Source: Sarcophilus harrisii (lineage: Eukaryota; Chordata; Mammalia; Dasyuromorphia; Dasyuridae). From it: a stretch of DNA of 64,000 nt. Numbering within the stretch: the stretch's first letter is position 1; each line of letters starts with the position of its first letter. A program made the position numbers and the translations under genes. The notes under the pieces were generated by a model, which saw only the letters and a program-made list of their open reading frames with translations, had not been told where the DNA came from and ran no database searches. Below are positions 22,966 through 33,594 of the stretch, piece after piece. The stretch is taken from contig NC_045428.1 in NCBI RefSeq assembly GCF_902635505.1, forward strand, positions 300,195,107 to 300,259,106. Direction: 5' to 3'.

Positions 22966-23509
22966 ATATATTCAAGATAATTTGAGGAAAGAAAGAGCAT
23001 TAACAGCCAAAGTGGTTCCATGAGATAATGAATATGAAGGCACTTTTGAAAGTAAAAAATTATTTTAAAAGGTAGTTATTATGATGATGAAGATGAAAAT
23101 GATAATAATAATAATAATATTAATAGACCTGTCTCGGAACCACAATCATCTATATGCAGAATGGAGTATGCAGAGCAAGCACTGTTACGATCTTTTTACA
23201 AATGAGGATAGTGATTTTTAAACTGCAAAGTCACTGGTCCTAAGCTATATGTCTAATAAGTAACGGAACCAGAACTTAAACCCAGTTCAAAGTTCAGTTT
23301 GTTAAAAAACAAACAAACAAACAAAAACCTTATAATTTCTTGGGTATGCTCAGATGCTTACGCTGTCTTTCCCTCCTAACTCGGGCTGATGGTTTTGGCA
23401 CGATTTTGCAGGATGTAAGAACATTCTTGAATAGAACTTTTCTGGCTCCATTAATCACTATGGCCTGAGAAGAGCTCAGATATCAGTGAGGGTCTACTTT
23501 GTTGCCACT

Positions 23510-23735
23510 AGAATAATAGCAAAACATTTATATAACAGAGCTCAAAGGTTTGCAAAAGCACTGTATCTACCTCTATATTATCTCATTTGGTATTCACAAC
23601 TCTATGGTACAGGAGCTATTATTATACCCTCTTTAAAGACAAGGAAACAGGATGAGAGAAGGTAAGTAATTTGTTTAGGATATACAACTAGCAAGCCTCA
23701 AGGCAGAATTCAAATTTGGGGCTTCTTGGCCACTG
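23510..23735 (+). repeat. MIR-type SINE
   Basis: GAGCTCAAAGGTTTGCAAAA, TATTATCTCATTTGGTATTC, AAAGACAAGGAAACAGGATG and GGCAGAATTCAAATTTGGGG, in the MIR order. Confidence 0.7.
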
Positions 23736-23739
23736 GGTG

Positions 23740-24000
23740 GCAAATCAAATAGAAAACTGGGCTTTGGCCTTAGTAAGACTAATTGAATTAGTGACTAATT
23801 GAATGGTTCAAATTCTGTCTCAGACACTTAATTGTACAACCCTAGTTAAAGTACAACTCTCTCAAGCTGTTTCCTCATTTATAAAATGGATAATAATAGC
23901 ACAAACCTCACAAGGATGTAATGAGGATCAAATGAGATAACACGTATAAAGTGCTTTGTAAATATCAAAGAATTTTATAAATGCAAGATATTCTCACAAT
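23740..24000 (+). repeat. THER1-type SINE
   Basis: TTCAAATTCTGTCTCAGACA, TTCCTCATTTATAAAATGGA, TAATGAGGATCAAATGAGAT and AAAGTGCTTTGTAAATATCA. Confidence 0.75.
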
Positions 24001-24164
24001 TATTCAAGACCAAATGCTATATATTATGATGACACTGTGAAAATTAGTTACTTATTGATCCCATACCCTGAAAAATCAATTAAGCTGAAGTCCACCAACC
24101 TTTCTTATTTCACTGACATGTGCTTAGAATAACTGATAATTTAATATATTTTACATATATTATA

Positions 24165-24229
24165 CAGAGAGAGAGAAAGAGAGAGAGAAGGGAAAAGAGA
24201 GACAGAGACAAAGAGAGAGAAAAAAAAAA
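24165..24229. repeat. GA-rich simple repeat
   Basis: About 65 bp of GAGAGA and GAGACA units. Confidence 0.9.
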
Positions 24230-24699
24230 CATTTGGACATACTAGAAAAAGGAGCTTTATTGGTGAAGAATTCTAACAACTCAAGAAGTCAGAAGTTGTC
24301 TTAAGGTTACATTTTGCCAATGGAAGCCATCTTGTCTCACCTGAATGAAAAATTCTGATAGTGCCTGCCAGCAAAGAATCATTGCCACAGCTACTACCTG
24401 AAGCATAAATCTACTCTATTCAGACCCAGAAATATTAATCATTTGCCCAAGGTCACATAGGTGGAAAGAAGAATGGTCAGAATTGAAGTCCAAGTCCTGT
24501 GACTTCTAATCCAGAGTGCTTTACCTTAAACAATTGAAGATCTCTTGCAATGGAAGATCCATCATTTACTGGATCATCCTGTTTCAATCATTCTCAGTGT
24601 TAGGATTCTAAGTCCATATACTTCTTTTGATTAAAACTGGAATAATTTAGCATGATAAGTCATCTAAGTTTGGAATATTGAGTCTTTAAAGCAGTGCAT

Positions 24700-25110
24700 G
24701 TATGTTATAAGAAATGATGAGCTAGGTTGATTTTTAGAAAAACATGGAAAGATTTGAATGAATTAAGGAAAAGGGAAATGAGCAGAAGCAGAACACTGTA
24801 TACAGTAACAGCAACAATGTCCGAAAAACAACTATGAACATCCAAGTTATCCTGAATATTACAAATACCCAGAATAACTACAAAGGACCTATGAAGGAAG
24901 ATGTTATCTATCTGTAGAGAAAGAACAAATAATCAAAAGAATGCATAGTAGATTTACATATATTTATAAATCTATGTCAAATGCAAAGTCATTGTCAAAT
25001 GTCAAAGTCAAATGGACTTCTCTAATGCAAGGTGGGGAGGGAAAGAGGGAAATAGTTTGGAACTTAAAATGTGACAAAAATTAATTTAAAAATTTAAAAT
25101 AAAATTGTGC
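24700..25110 (+). mobile_element. L1 3' end
   Basis: AAAAACATGGAAAGATTTGA, AATGAGCAGAAGCAGAACAC, GTATACAGTAACAGCAACAA, then GGTGGGGAGGGAAAGAGGGA and an A-rich tail. Old. Confidence 0.75.
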
Positions 25111-25869
25111 ATATGTTAAGGTGAAACCCATCAGTAAATAAGCAAACCTCTGTTGATAGTTCTATACTCAATAAAATAATACAGTTACTTAAAACGGTCA
25201 CTGTCCTCATTAAAGTTTCTTAATATATCAAAAGGGTACAAAAATAGCTAGTTTAAGGAACAAAAGCAAAAACACAGAGAATTTCACTTCTTTCCAGGCT
25301 CTATCTTTAAAGGGGCTAAATCAGAGGAACAATAATCAGTTAGTTTTAAAACCAAAAAAAGAGGTCAACTAGGCCCCACTCACTAATTGGATGATCACTG
25401 ATGGCCTTCAGCTTAATATCTTCACAAGCGAAGTGAAGTGCATAGTTAAATCAGAGTTATCCCTATAACTCAAATATCCAAAACACTATTACTGAAGAAA
25501 AAAAAATATGTGGCCTATATTGTCAAGATCTGTTAACTCTAGCTTGACATTAATTTACCTGTAAAATAAATGTGTTTCTAGAAAACTGTCTGCAAATGAA
25601 GATCTATTATTATAAAATAAGATTTTTCCAATTAACTTTCAACATAATGAGTTTCCAAAGAATGGGAGGTGAGGAATATGGGAGAGAAATGACTCCAGAG
25701 CGTAATAAGAATCACACTTAAGAAATCTAACATTCACTTTGAGAAAGATACCATCATTATTGGGTTATAGTCTATATTGCATTCAATTCTTCCACACAAT
25801 CCTGTTAAGAAATTTTATCCAAATGGACAATTAATTCATTTGACTTCAACACATTCATTAAACATACAA

Positions 25870-26262
25870 TGTAATGGGCTGAGGCTTGAGTTGATGCACT
25901 GAGGTCCTAAGCACGTGAGGCTAAATAGTAATTGGACTATACCCTATTAATATAAATGATTGGGTAAAGAATGGCCCCCGCCCACTCTCTGTGCAAGTCC
26001 TGATGTGTTGAATAGGAAATGATGATTTTGGTGGGTGGAGGCAGAGAGAGACAGGAAGCTGGGAGAAATTGGCCTGGGTTCCATACTCCTAGCTGCTGGT
26101 CGTGTGGCTGCTGGTCTAGCTAGCTTCTTGACTCAGCTACACACATCGCTATTGCCCATTCTCTTCCACCTCCAATCTTTCTTCACTGAGAATAAAGACT
26201 GACGATTTTCCCCTAACCTGAATTCCTGACTCCGGCTGATTTTAAAATGCGCGGTCTTCACA
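25870..26262 (+). mobile_element. solo LTR of an endogenous retrovirus, 6-bp target duplication
   Basis: Begins TGTAATGGGCTGAGG and ends GCGGTCTTCACA, flanked on both sides by ATACAA (25864-25869 and 26263-26268). About 393 bp, with a TATA-like TATAAA at 25951 and AATAAA at 26191. TG...CA ends and a 6-bp duplication suggest an ERV2 (beta-like) element. It looks whole as a solo LTR and has both ends; no internal viral region is present. Probably younger than the LTR pieces at 14518-15604. Confidence 0.75.
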
Positions 26263-27090
26263 ATACAATGTTTAAAAATAGGCCATTTGCTTAATTTCCA
26301 TTTCACTATGAGTTCTCACGGATAATAATATAGGACTTTTTTTTTCTTTTGCCATGCTACATCTGACTCAAAATCTATACCCAGTATTCTGTCTCTAATA
26401 ATATCATCAAGGAATAATTTGTTGGACAGATAGATGATAGAAATCTCCAAAATTGAAGAATATATCCTCAAATCATATTTGTTTCCCTTAACTTATGACT
26501 CTACCATCCACAAATTTGTACAGACCTTTCCTGAGCCCTATTATGTTTTCAATCTAAACTACCTGATAGGGAAAATGAATATTAATATTATCCCACTTGG
26601 GAAGACCATAACATGAAAGGTCTAGATGTTATTCTTCATCTCATACATAAATTTATTTCATCACATTTGAAACTTTCTCTGAATAGTGATTACTGTTCTC
26701 CATAAGGTCACATCTGTGAAATACACCATATTGCATAACAAGCCATACCACAGTGCCCCTAATAGCATGATGACCAAGAGCTTGGCCAAGAGTTACTACA
26801 TACAAATTTTTTTCTTCCTACATAAGTGTCTCTGAAGCTACTGATACAATAATCATAACAATTCAATTATATTTGGCACTTTAGGGTCCAAAACATTCCT
26901 TATAAATTGATAGTGTATAACAGCCCTTCCTGCTGCTTAACTGTCCTCCAAGCTATTTCCTCTGACTCCCTAAATAATTTTCTACAGCTAACCCATTTCT
27001 TCTTTTTTCAGGCCCCCAACTTTTCAGTTGGGAGACACTTACCACTCATCCCTGACACTTATAGCAGATGATTTAGCCTTCTATTTCATT

Positions 27091-27099
27091 GAAAAGAAG
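27091..27099. repeat. target-site duplication of the L1 copy, left
   Basis: GAAAAGAAG here is repeated at 27299-27307, just after the L1 poly(A) tail. Confidence 0.7.
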
Positions 27100-27298
27100 G
27101 AGGTCATACTTATATTGTATTTAATTTATACTTTAACATATTTAACATGTATTGGTCAACCTGCCATTGAGGGGAGGGGATGGGAGGAAGGAGGGGAAAA
27201 ACTGGAACAAAAGATTTGGCAATTGTCAATGCTGTAAAATTACCCATGCATATAACTTGTAAATAAAAAGCTATAATAAAAAAAAAAAAAGAAAAAAA
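27100..27298 (+). mobile_element. 5'-truncated L1 insertion with target duplication
   Basis: About 200 bp of L1 3' UTR: TTTAACATGTATTGGTCAAC, GGGGAGGGGATGGGAGGAAG, AATTACCCATGCATATAACT, then AATAAAAAGCTATAATAAAA and an A-run. It is bounded by GAAAAGAAG on both sides, a clear sign of target-primed insertion. Same subfamily as 20450-21014. Confidence 0.85.
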
Positions 27299-27307
27299 GA
27301 AAAGAAG
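27299..27307. repeat. target-site duplication of the L1 copy, right
   Basis: GAAAAGAAG, matching 27091-27099. Confidence 0.7.
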
Positions 27308-27460
27308 AAGGCTATGCAAAGGCAAACACCAATTACCCCTCCCCCTAAAATATCAGTAACAAATACTAAGTCTCTACTTCTTTCTTCTGGTCAAAGAGGT
27401 ATTTCTAAGGCTAATCCCTTTAGCTAATCCCTTTAATACTCTTTACCTTAAACTTGTTTT

Positions 27461-27628
27461 ATGTCACAGACCCTTTCAGCCACTGAAGTCCATGGCTCCC
27501 TTCTAAGACTAAATTTTTTTTATGTCAACTAAAATATATAGGTTGCAAAGGAATCAATTATGCTAAAATACAGTTATTAAAATGTTTTAAAAAATTTATA
27601 AGTACATGGATCCTAGGTTAAAAACCTG
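27461..27628 (-). mobile_element. hAT fossil (CAGGGGTTCTTAACCT-like ends)
   Basis: TTTTATGTCACAGACCCTTT, then GGTTGCAAAGGAATCAATTA, AAAATACAGTTATTAAAATG and GTTAAAAACCTGTG. It is the reverse complement of the element found at 40856-41050. Confidence 0.65.
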
Positions 27629-27929
27629 TGCTTCATCCATATCCATGACCTCTTTCCTTCTACCTCTTTCTGAAGCTCAATCCAGCAATTATTCTTTTTC
27701 TCTCATTTATCTTCAATTTCTCACTTTCCATTGGCTCTTTTTCATCTTCCCCAATCCTTAAAAAGCCATTCCTTGAAACTTCTACTCAACCTAGATATAG
27801 CCTTATATCTCTCCTCTTTAAATACACATATCCACTTTTTCAATATATACTTTCTTGATACATACCACCACTTAACAACCTGATAACCTCCCTCTCTGCC
27901 CCCATCATGCTGTTGAAAATGTCCTCTCG

Positions 27930-28680
27930 AATGCAAATTAAAACAACATTGAGGTCTCACCTCACACCTCTTAGATTGACTAAGATGACAGGAAAGAATA
28001 ATGATAAATACAGGAGGGAATGTGGAAAAACTGGGACACTAATGCATTGTTGGTAGAATTGTGGAATGATCCAACCATTCTGGAGAGCAGAACTATGGCA
28101 TTTGGAACTATGCCCAAAGTGCATACCCTTTGACCCAGCAGTGCCATTACTGGATCTGTATCCCAAAGAAATCATAAAGGAGAGAAAAGGACCCACATGT
28201 GCAAAAATGTTTGTAGCAGCTCTTTTTGTGGTGGCAAAGAATTGGAAAGTAAGAGGAAGCCCATCAAAAGGGGGAATGGCTGAAAAAGTTATAGTATGTG
28301 AAAGTAATGGAATAGTATTATTCCATAAGAAATGAACAAGCTGATTCTAGAAAGGCCTAGAAAGATTTACACAAACTGATGCTGAGTGAAATAAGCGGAA
28401 CTAGCAATACAGTGTACATTGTAATAACAAGAATGTGTGATGATCAATTATGAAAGAGTTGGTTCTTCTCAGCAGTTCTGTGATCCTAGGAAATCCCAAT
28501 AAACTTTGGGTAGAAAATGCCATTTGTATCCAGAGATAGAACTATAGAGAATGAATGTAAATCAACACATGGTAAAGTTCACTTTTTTTTCTTCTGTTTT
28601 TTCTTCTCGTGGTTTTTCCCCTTTGTTCTAATTTTTCCCTCCAAATGATTCATTAAAAAATGTGTATTTAAAACAAATCA
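27930..28680 (+). mobile_element. L1 ORF2 end and 3' UTR
   Basis: GCAAATTAAAACAACATTGA, CTCACACCTCTTAGATTGAC, TACCCTTTGACCCAGCAGTG, CTTTTTGTGGTGGCAAAGAA, GCTGAGTGAAATAAGCGGAA are canonical marsupial L1 text. The open frames at 28066-28335 (plus) and 27957-28196 (minus) belong to it. Moderately old. Confidence 0.9.
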
Positions 28681-29221
28681 CCTCAATTTACGAATCTGGA
28701 ATGTGGACAATAACAATATTTCACACTGATTTGATTCTAGGCATCAAAAATTGTCCCTTCTGATATTCTGATTCAGAAAGAGAAAGGACACCAGAAAAGT
28801 TCACTTAGGCAGAATTTGCAGCCATGTTGGATAATGAAGAAAAAAATACAAATTTGATGATGGCATTATCATTTGAAAATCCAACTCCAAAGCTACAAAA
28901 TAGTCAGCAACATAGGATGCAGTCACAGATTTAAAATAGCATTTTTTTCATCATGTCATGAGGTATGTGGGTGGGATGGTATGGTCTATGCATAAGAACC
29001 TTGCAAGTTTGTCCTAAATAAATCATCCTAAGGATATTGACAGTGGTCACAAAATCTGTGCTAAGACCTGAAAAATTATAGATGGGCATTAATCACTGTT
29101 GTAATCTTAAAAACCATGGCTGAAAAACCAGTAAGGAAATTTTAATTACTAAAGCAACAAAAATATAAAGAGACAACCAACCTGTAGCTAGCTATGTCAC
29201 CAAGTCCAAACTTTGACAAAC

Positions 29222-29372
29222 CTTATTTCATTAGGGATCTCTTCCTCCTCTTCCTCTTTATTTCTGTTTCTCCAGTAAAAGAACGCCACAAGCATCAAGA
29301 TAAGACACAGGATAACGACAACCGCAGCACTACTCACGACTCCTGCAATGACACCAATACTCCTGGGCTGGG
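29222..29372 (-). CDS. IGSF11: IGSF11 exon 6: transmembrane segment and acidic juxtamembrane stretch
   Basis: This 151 bp exon has acceptor AG at 29374-29373 and donor GTTTGT at 29221. It enters in phase 1 (split Pro, then QPRSIG) and leaves in phase 2 (ATA AG). It encodes a hydrophobic helix of about 25-28 residues from IGVIAGVV to LVAFFYW, then RNRNK, a run of six glutamates and IPNEI. The positive residues after the helix fit a type I protein with an extracellular N terminus. The helix differs from human more than the Ig domains do, with hydrophobicity kept. The donor is non-consensus after GT (GTTTGT). Confidence 0.97.
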
Positions 29373-29584
29373 CTGTGACATGCATTGAAAAAAGAAAAAC
29401 AGCATCAGCTCAATATTGTAAAAACACAAGAGATGCCACCAAGTAAGCACCTAAAACTCAGGATGTACAATTGTCCAGTCTGTTTCATTCACACACACCA
29501 GAATTTCCACTAATGAGCTGTCTAGGATTTTCATTCCATCTTTATGTTAGGTCCCAAAAGTCAGGAAAACTCATTTTCATGGAT

Positions 29585-29760
29585 TCAACTCTGGCCACCA
29601 ACACTTCCCAGCAATCACTGAACCCTGTGAGTCTCAGTTTCGTTACCTATAAATGAGCAGAAGAAGGAAAAGACAAACCACTCCAGTATCTTTGCCAAAA
29701 AAAAAAAAAAAATGTAGTCATGAAGAGATGAATACAACTGAAAATTACTGAACAATAATG
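29585..29760 (+). repeat. SINE with RTE-like tail
   Basis: GAGTCTCAGTTTCGTTACCT, AAACCACTCCAGTATCTTTG, an A-run at 29696-29712, then GTAGTCATGAAGAGATGAAT and ACAACTGAAAATTACTGAAC. Confidence 0.75.
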
Positions 29761-29859
29761 TCCAGGATTCATTGTAAGGTTGGCAAAAATTCAACCCAAT
29801 TTCCTACATTTTCTGTGGGACAGTGGTTGAATGAAAATTAATCATCATAATGTGACTTC

Positions 29860-29965
29860 TGCCAGGGTGACATGGAGGAGAGAGTTGGTGTCAGAGTCGA
29901 GAGAATCTGGGGTCAAGTCCTACAAATGACATATCCTGTCTGTGTGACCTCGGGCAAATCTCCAG
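29860..29965 (+). repeat. SINE fragment
   Basis: GAGAATCTGGGGTCAAGTCC, TGTGTGACCTCGGGCAAATC, the tRNA-unrelated half of a THER1-type SINE; it runs into an inverted SINE tail. Confidence 0.5.
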
Positions 29966-29994
29966 ACCCTGAAGAGTCCACTGACTGAACCACA

Positions 29995-30115
29995 AGCTTT
30001 TCAGTCATGTCCAAATGACCCCATTTGGGGTTTTCTTGACAGGGATACTGGAGTGATTTGCCATTTCTTTCTCCAGCTCCTTTTACAGAGGAGAAACTGA
30101 GAGAAACTGGGTTAA
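29995..30115 (-). repeat. SINE RTE-like tail, inverted
   Basis: TTTTCAGTCATGTCCAAATG, ACCCCATTTGGGGTTTTCTT, GACAGGGATACTGGAGTGAT and TTGCCATTTCTTTCTCCAGC are the reverse complement of the tail seen at 15110-15170. Confidence 0.8.
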
Positions 30116-30429
30116 GACTCTCTAGGACTACAGGTTATAGAGAAGGTGCTGACCTGCCATTCTTGCTACTCCTCCCTACTCTATCTCTCCATTCACCCCT
30201 TCCCCTAGGTGCAGGGGTGATCGCACAAGTTACTGATGAGATAGGAGTTACCAATTCAGTACTTCCCAGTGAGACAGAGAACAACCACACCTTTCCACCT
30301 GACCTGGGTCCCAGATCCCAAAACTGTCATCTGACTTGCTGATGTAAGGAGAGGATCCCCCCATTAACTGCATCTACTATGCAGTTGAATTTTCCTAATT
30401 ATGAGTGCAAGGTTCTTTGAGAGCATTAA

Positions 30430-30520
30430 TGTGCTCTCTTTGTCTCTCCCCTCCCCTCTCCCTCTCCCTCCTTCCTTCCCTCCCTTCTTTCTCCCCTCTT
30501 TTTCCCCTCTCCCCCCTCCC
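30430..30520. repeat. CT-rich simple repeat
   Basis: About 90 bp of CTCCC and TCCTT units. Confidence 0.85.
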
Positions 30521-30534
30521 CAGTGCTTTGCATA

Positions 30535-30550
30535 AGATTTGGTGCATGCA
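30535..30550. repeat. target-site duplication of the WSINE1-like copy, left
   Basis: AGATTTGGTGCATGCA, matched at 14 of 16 positions by AGATTTGGTACATACA at 30696-30711. Confidence 0.8.
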
Positions 30551-30695
30551 GGGGCAGCTAGGTGGCACAGGGGATAGAGCACCAGTTCTGAAGTCAGGAG
30601 GACCCGAGTCCAAATCTGGCCTCAGACACTTAACACTTCCTAGCTGTGTGACCCTGGGCAAGTCACTTAACTCCAACTGCCTCAAAGGAAAAAAA
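30551..30695 (+). repeat. full-length WSINE1-like tRNA-derived SINE
   Basis: Starts GGGGCAGCTAGGTGGCACAG, continues AGGAGGACCCGAGTCCAAAT, CTGGCCTCAGACACTTAACA, CTTCCTAGCTGTGTGACCCT, and ends CCAACTGCCTCA with an A-rich tail. Both target duplications are visible, so the ends are certain. A and B box-like Pol III elements come from the tRNA-related head. This copy is the best single pointer to an Australian marsupial. Confidence 0.92.
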
Positions 30696-30711
30696 AGATT
30701 TGGTACATACA
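30696..30711. repeat. target-site duplication of the WSINE1-like copy, right
   Basis: AGATTTGGTACATACA, matching 30535-30550. Confidence 0.8.
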
Positions 30712-30824
30712 AAGAATTTAATATTTTTGCATGCTGCTTCTCATTCAGAATAGGGAGTTTCCCAGCCCAGGATATCTTTCCCAGTGAAACCATAGGGCCC
30801 ATCTAAAAGAAAATGGGGTGGGGG

Positions 30825-30955
30825 GTATCCTGTGTAGCCTTGGATAAGTCACTTAATAGTCCTGAGCCCTGGTTTCCCAATTTTTAAAGGGAGGGAGTTG
30901 GATTAGATTATCTCTAAGATCCCTTCTACAGGGACTTTAAAATCTATGACCACTT
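30825..30955 (+). repeat. THER1/MIR-type SINE fragment
   Basis: GTGTAGCCTTGGATAAGTCA, CCTGGTTTCCCAATTTTTAA, TGGATTAGATTATCTCTAAG and ATCCCTTCTACAGGG. Confidence 0.7.
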
Positions 30956-31064
30956 TAAATTCAGTTTTTTCCTCTGCAAAATGAGGAAACTGAACTAAAA
31001 CAGACTCTTGGGTCCTTTACAATGCTAAATATATGAATCCACAATGCTATATCCATACCAATGA

Positions 31065-31305
31065 AATCATTTGTTGTCGTTCAGTCATTTTCAGTCCTAT
31101 CAGACTCTCCTTGACCCCGTTTGGAATTTTCTTGGCAAAGATATAGGATGATTTGCCATTTCTTTCTCCAGTTCATTTTACAGTTGAAGCAACTGAGGCA
31201 AATAGGGTGGGTGTCTTGCCCAAGGTCACATAGCTAGAAGTATCTGAGGCTGGATTTGAATTCAGGGCGATGATTTCCTGATCCCAGATCCGGCACTATC
31301 TCCAG
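31065..31305 (-). repeat. SINE with RTE-like tail, inverted
   Basis: TTGTTGTCGTTCAGTCATTT, CTTGACCCCGTTTGGAATTT, GATTTGCCATTTCTTTCTCC, then AAGGTCACATAGCTAGAAGT and CCTGATCCCAGATCCGGCAC. Near full length. Confidence 0.85.
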
Positions 31306-31309
31306 TGTT

Positions 31310-31480
31310 CCATGTAGACTCTTTGTGACCCATGGATCATCCTGTCCGTGGAGTTTTTTGGGCCAAGATGCTGGAGTGGTTGGCTATTTCCTTCTCCAGT
31401 GTCTGAGACAAAATAGCAAGTCAGAGGTTCCTCACTCCACATCCAGTGCTGTATCCTACTGAGCCACCTAGGTACCTATT
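31310..31480 (-). repeat. second inverted SINE tail
   Basis: ACTCTTTGTGACCCATGGAT, TTTTTTGGGCCAAGATGCTG, GGTTGGCTATTTCCTTCTCC and TACTGAGCCACCTAGGTACC, an older sister of the copy at 31065-31305. Confidence 0.7.
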
Positions 31481-31795
31481 GAAATCCTGTCTCAGAAAAA
31501 TTTTCAAAGACAATTGGCAGAAAGTATATTAACAAAGAGAAGAGTTTTCTCTCTAACACTAACATAATAATTAATTATCTTATTGCATTATATTATGAGC
31601 TTGAATCAGGAATTTTCTTTTACTTCTTTTTGTATCTCCCAAAGCTTAGCATACTGTCTAGTGCATAGTAGATAATTAATAAAGGTTTCCTGACCAACTA
31701 ATCAGACTACCCTATTCTTCAAAACATCTGATTGAATCCATGCTTTCTTGTTCCAGAATCAGGAAACATTAAACATTGGGCTTGGATTGACTTAC

Positions 31796-31918
31796 GTGAA
31801 ATGACCTGAAGATCCAAGAGACAAGTACTGGTCCCAATGGCATTAGAAGCCACACACTGATATAAGCCAGAGGAGACAGAGCTGATATTACGGAGAGTGA
31901 CTGTTCCCTGGATTTGGT
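31796..31918 (-). CDS. IGSF11: IGSF11 exon 5: second half of C2-type Ig domain
   Basis: This 123 bp exon has acceptor AG at 31920-31919 and a strong donor GTAAGT at 31795-31790. It starts in phase 1 (split Asp, then QIQGTVTL) and ends in phase 1 after LQVIS plus C. It carries the RNIS glycosylation sequon, the [13 protein letters not shown] motif with the second C2 cysteine, and the extra family cysteine in TSTC. It is separated from exon 4 by the 17.1 kb intron 4 and from exon 6 by 2.4 kb. Confidence 0.97.
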
Positions 31919-32039
31919 CTGCATGGATAATGACAAAAAGAATATTTAGGAGTGGAAAAGAAAAGGAGAATTTAGAAAAGAAAAAAAAGCAGCTTTGATG
32001 AGAATTCTTAATCAAAATAACTCTAACTGAAAATGGCAA

Positions 32040-32245
32040 AGATTTATTAAGCACTTAATATGTGTAAAAACACTGGAGTGAGAGCTAGAAATACAAAGAT
32101 AAAAAATGAAAGAAGTCCTGTCCTCAAGGAGTAGTTACATTCTACTAAAGAGATGATATATGCATATAAGAAAATAAACAGTAATGCATCTTCAGGGCTG
32201 ATACAAAATTATTTCAAACATTCATATCAGGAAAGGTTTCATGTA
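32040..32245 (+). repeat. MAR1-type repeat
   Basis: GATTTATTAAGCACTTAATA, AGCTAGAAATACAAAGATAA, AGTCCTGTCCTCAAGGAGTA and GTTACATTCTACTAAAGAGA. Confidence 0.8.
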
Positions 32246-32329
32246 GGAGGCAGTACCCTACCTCTGAAGGATTCTACTATGTGAAAAATGGAATAGAATT
32301 GGGATATAAGAGACTAACTGTGGCATGTC

Positions 32330-33330
32330 ATATACTTCTAGCTCGATTGTCATATCCATTCTTTTTGATCTACGTACATGCCTTTCACCCAAGTTCAGGT
32401 CTTCATCACCTCTCCCCTGGACTACTACATCCTAATTGTCTTTTCTGCATCAAACCTATTCCCATTCCAATCATTTCCTACATATCTAAAATACTATTCC
32501 TAAAGCATAGGTTAGATCAAAACAGTCTCCTAATTAAGAAATTCTAGTAAGTTTCTAAGTATCTTTTGGCTTAAATTTAAACTCCTGGATTTGACATTTT
32601 AAACTCTTCATTCCTGGGCCCACCCAACTTTTTCATCCTCCTTATAGACCCTCCATTATCTAGCCATACTGTCCTCCTTGGTATTCCTCAAGGCATTCAA
32701 CCTCCCTGAATGTTTCTTTGCCTTTACAGAGGTTGTCCCTCCAGCCTCTAGCATGCTCTTCCTCCTCACTGCCATCTCTAGGAATCCTTGGTTTTCTTTT
32801 AAGATTCACCTGATACTTTCCATATCAAATTCTTCTCAGTTCTCCCCAGTTGCTAGTGCCTCCCCATCTAAGATTACCTCACATCTCCTTTAGGATAAAA
32901 TATAAATTCTCTTCTCTATTTGCCTTTTCAAGCCCATCACAATTCGACTCCAACCTATCTTTCCTATCTATTTGACTAGATATCACTCTTCTTGCAATCT
33001 ATACTCATGCCAAACTCTTTTCTGTTCCTGACACACAGAACGTCATATGGTCTACATGACCTTTGTCTCCATGCACTTGCACTGGTTGGGATGTACTCCC
33101 TCTTTCCCTCCCTGTCACTTCTTTCAAAGCTCAACTCAAGATCATGTTCTTTATATCTTTGCTAATCTTCTAACTACTACTTATTTCATGTTTACTTATA
33201 TAAGTACATGTTGTCTCTCCTGACTGAATGAAAGCTCCTTAAGAGAAAAATTTGTTCATTTTTGTCTTCGTAACCTCCAATGCCTAGCACAGGTTCTTAA
33301 TAAATTCTTCTTGATAGATCTGACTAAAAT
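32330..33330 (+). mobile_element. L2 LINE 3' region (two segments)
   Basis: TCTCCCCTGGACTACTACAT, CATTCCTGGGCCCACCCAAC, then GCCTCTAGCATGCTCTTCCT, TTCTGTTCCTGACACACAGA, CAATGCCTAGCACAGGTTCT and TTAATAAATTCTTCTTGATA. Repeated L2 landmarks suggest two overlapping copies. Confidence 0.8.
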
Positions 33331-33594
33331 GCTAGTTATATGAGAAATAATAAGAAAAAAGACTGGAAAGGTAGGCAAGCAACATTATGAAGGGCTTTAA
33401 ATGATAGGTTGAGATAATGTTTTAAAGGAGAATATAAGTTACACTTTCCTTTTTTTCCACTGAATTTTTTTTAGAAAATAAAAATCAAAAATGAATATAA
33501 ACACCATAAGGAAACACACAAACTGAAGTTCTTGAAAGGCATAAATAAATAAGTGCAAAAGCAAAAATATAATCTTAAGATGTGTACCTAATAA

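Larger units (their letters stand above)
19025..29221 (-). other. IGSF11 intron 6 (10.2 kb)
   Basis: GT-AG intron between exons 6 and 7. It holds a CR1/L3 fragment close to exon 7, several L1 3' ends, L2, MIR/THER1 SINEs, one solo LTR and a hAT fossil, listed separately. Between about 25120 and 25860, 26270 and 26900, and 28690 and 29190 I see nothing identifiable. Confidence 0.9.
29373..31795 (-). other. IGSF11 intron 5 (2.4 kb)
   Basis: GT-AG intron between exons 5 and 6. It is largely SINEs: two with the RTE-like tail, one well-preserved WSINE1-like copy, a THER1-like copy, and a pyrimidine-rich run at about 30430-30520. Confidence 0.9.

Noticed and set aside
27957-28335. Open frames with recognisable but broken L1 protein text
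   Set aside because: Parts of a dead L1 copy, not host genes.
29194-29388. Plus-strand open frame over exon 6
   Set aside because: Antisense shadow of the transmembrane exon.
30551-30695. Possible tRNA gene
   Set aside because: The tRNA-like head belongs to a SINE with a tail and target duplications. A cloverleaf with an anticodon arm is not preserved.
30395-30806. 133- and 135-codon frames on opposite strands
   Set aside because: They cover a CT-rich repeat and a tRNA-derived SINE, which explains the open reading in both directions.
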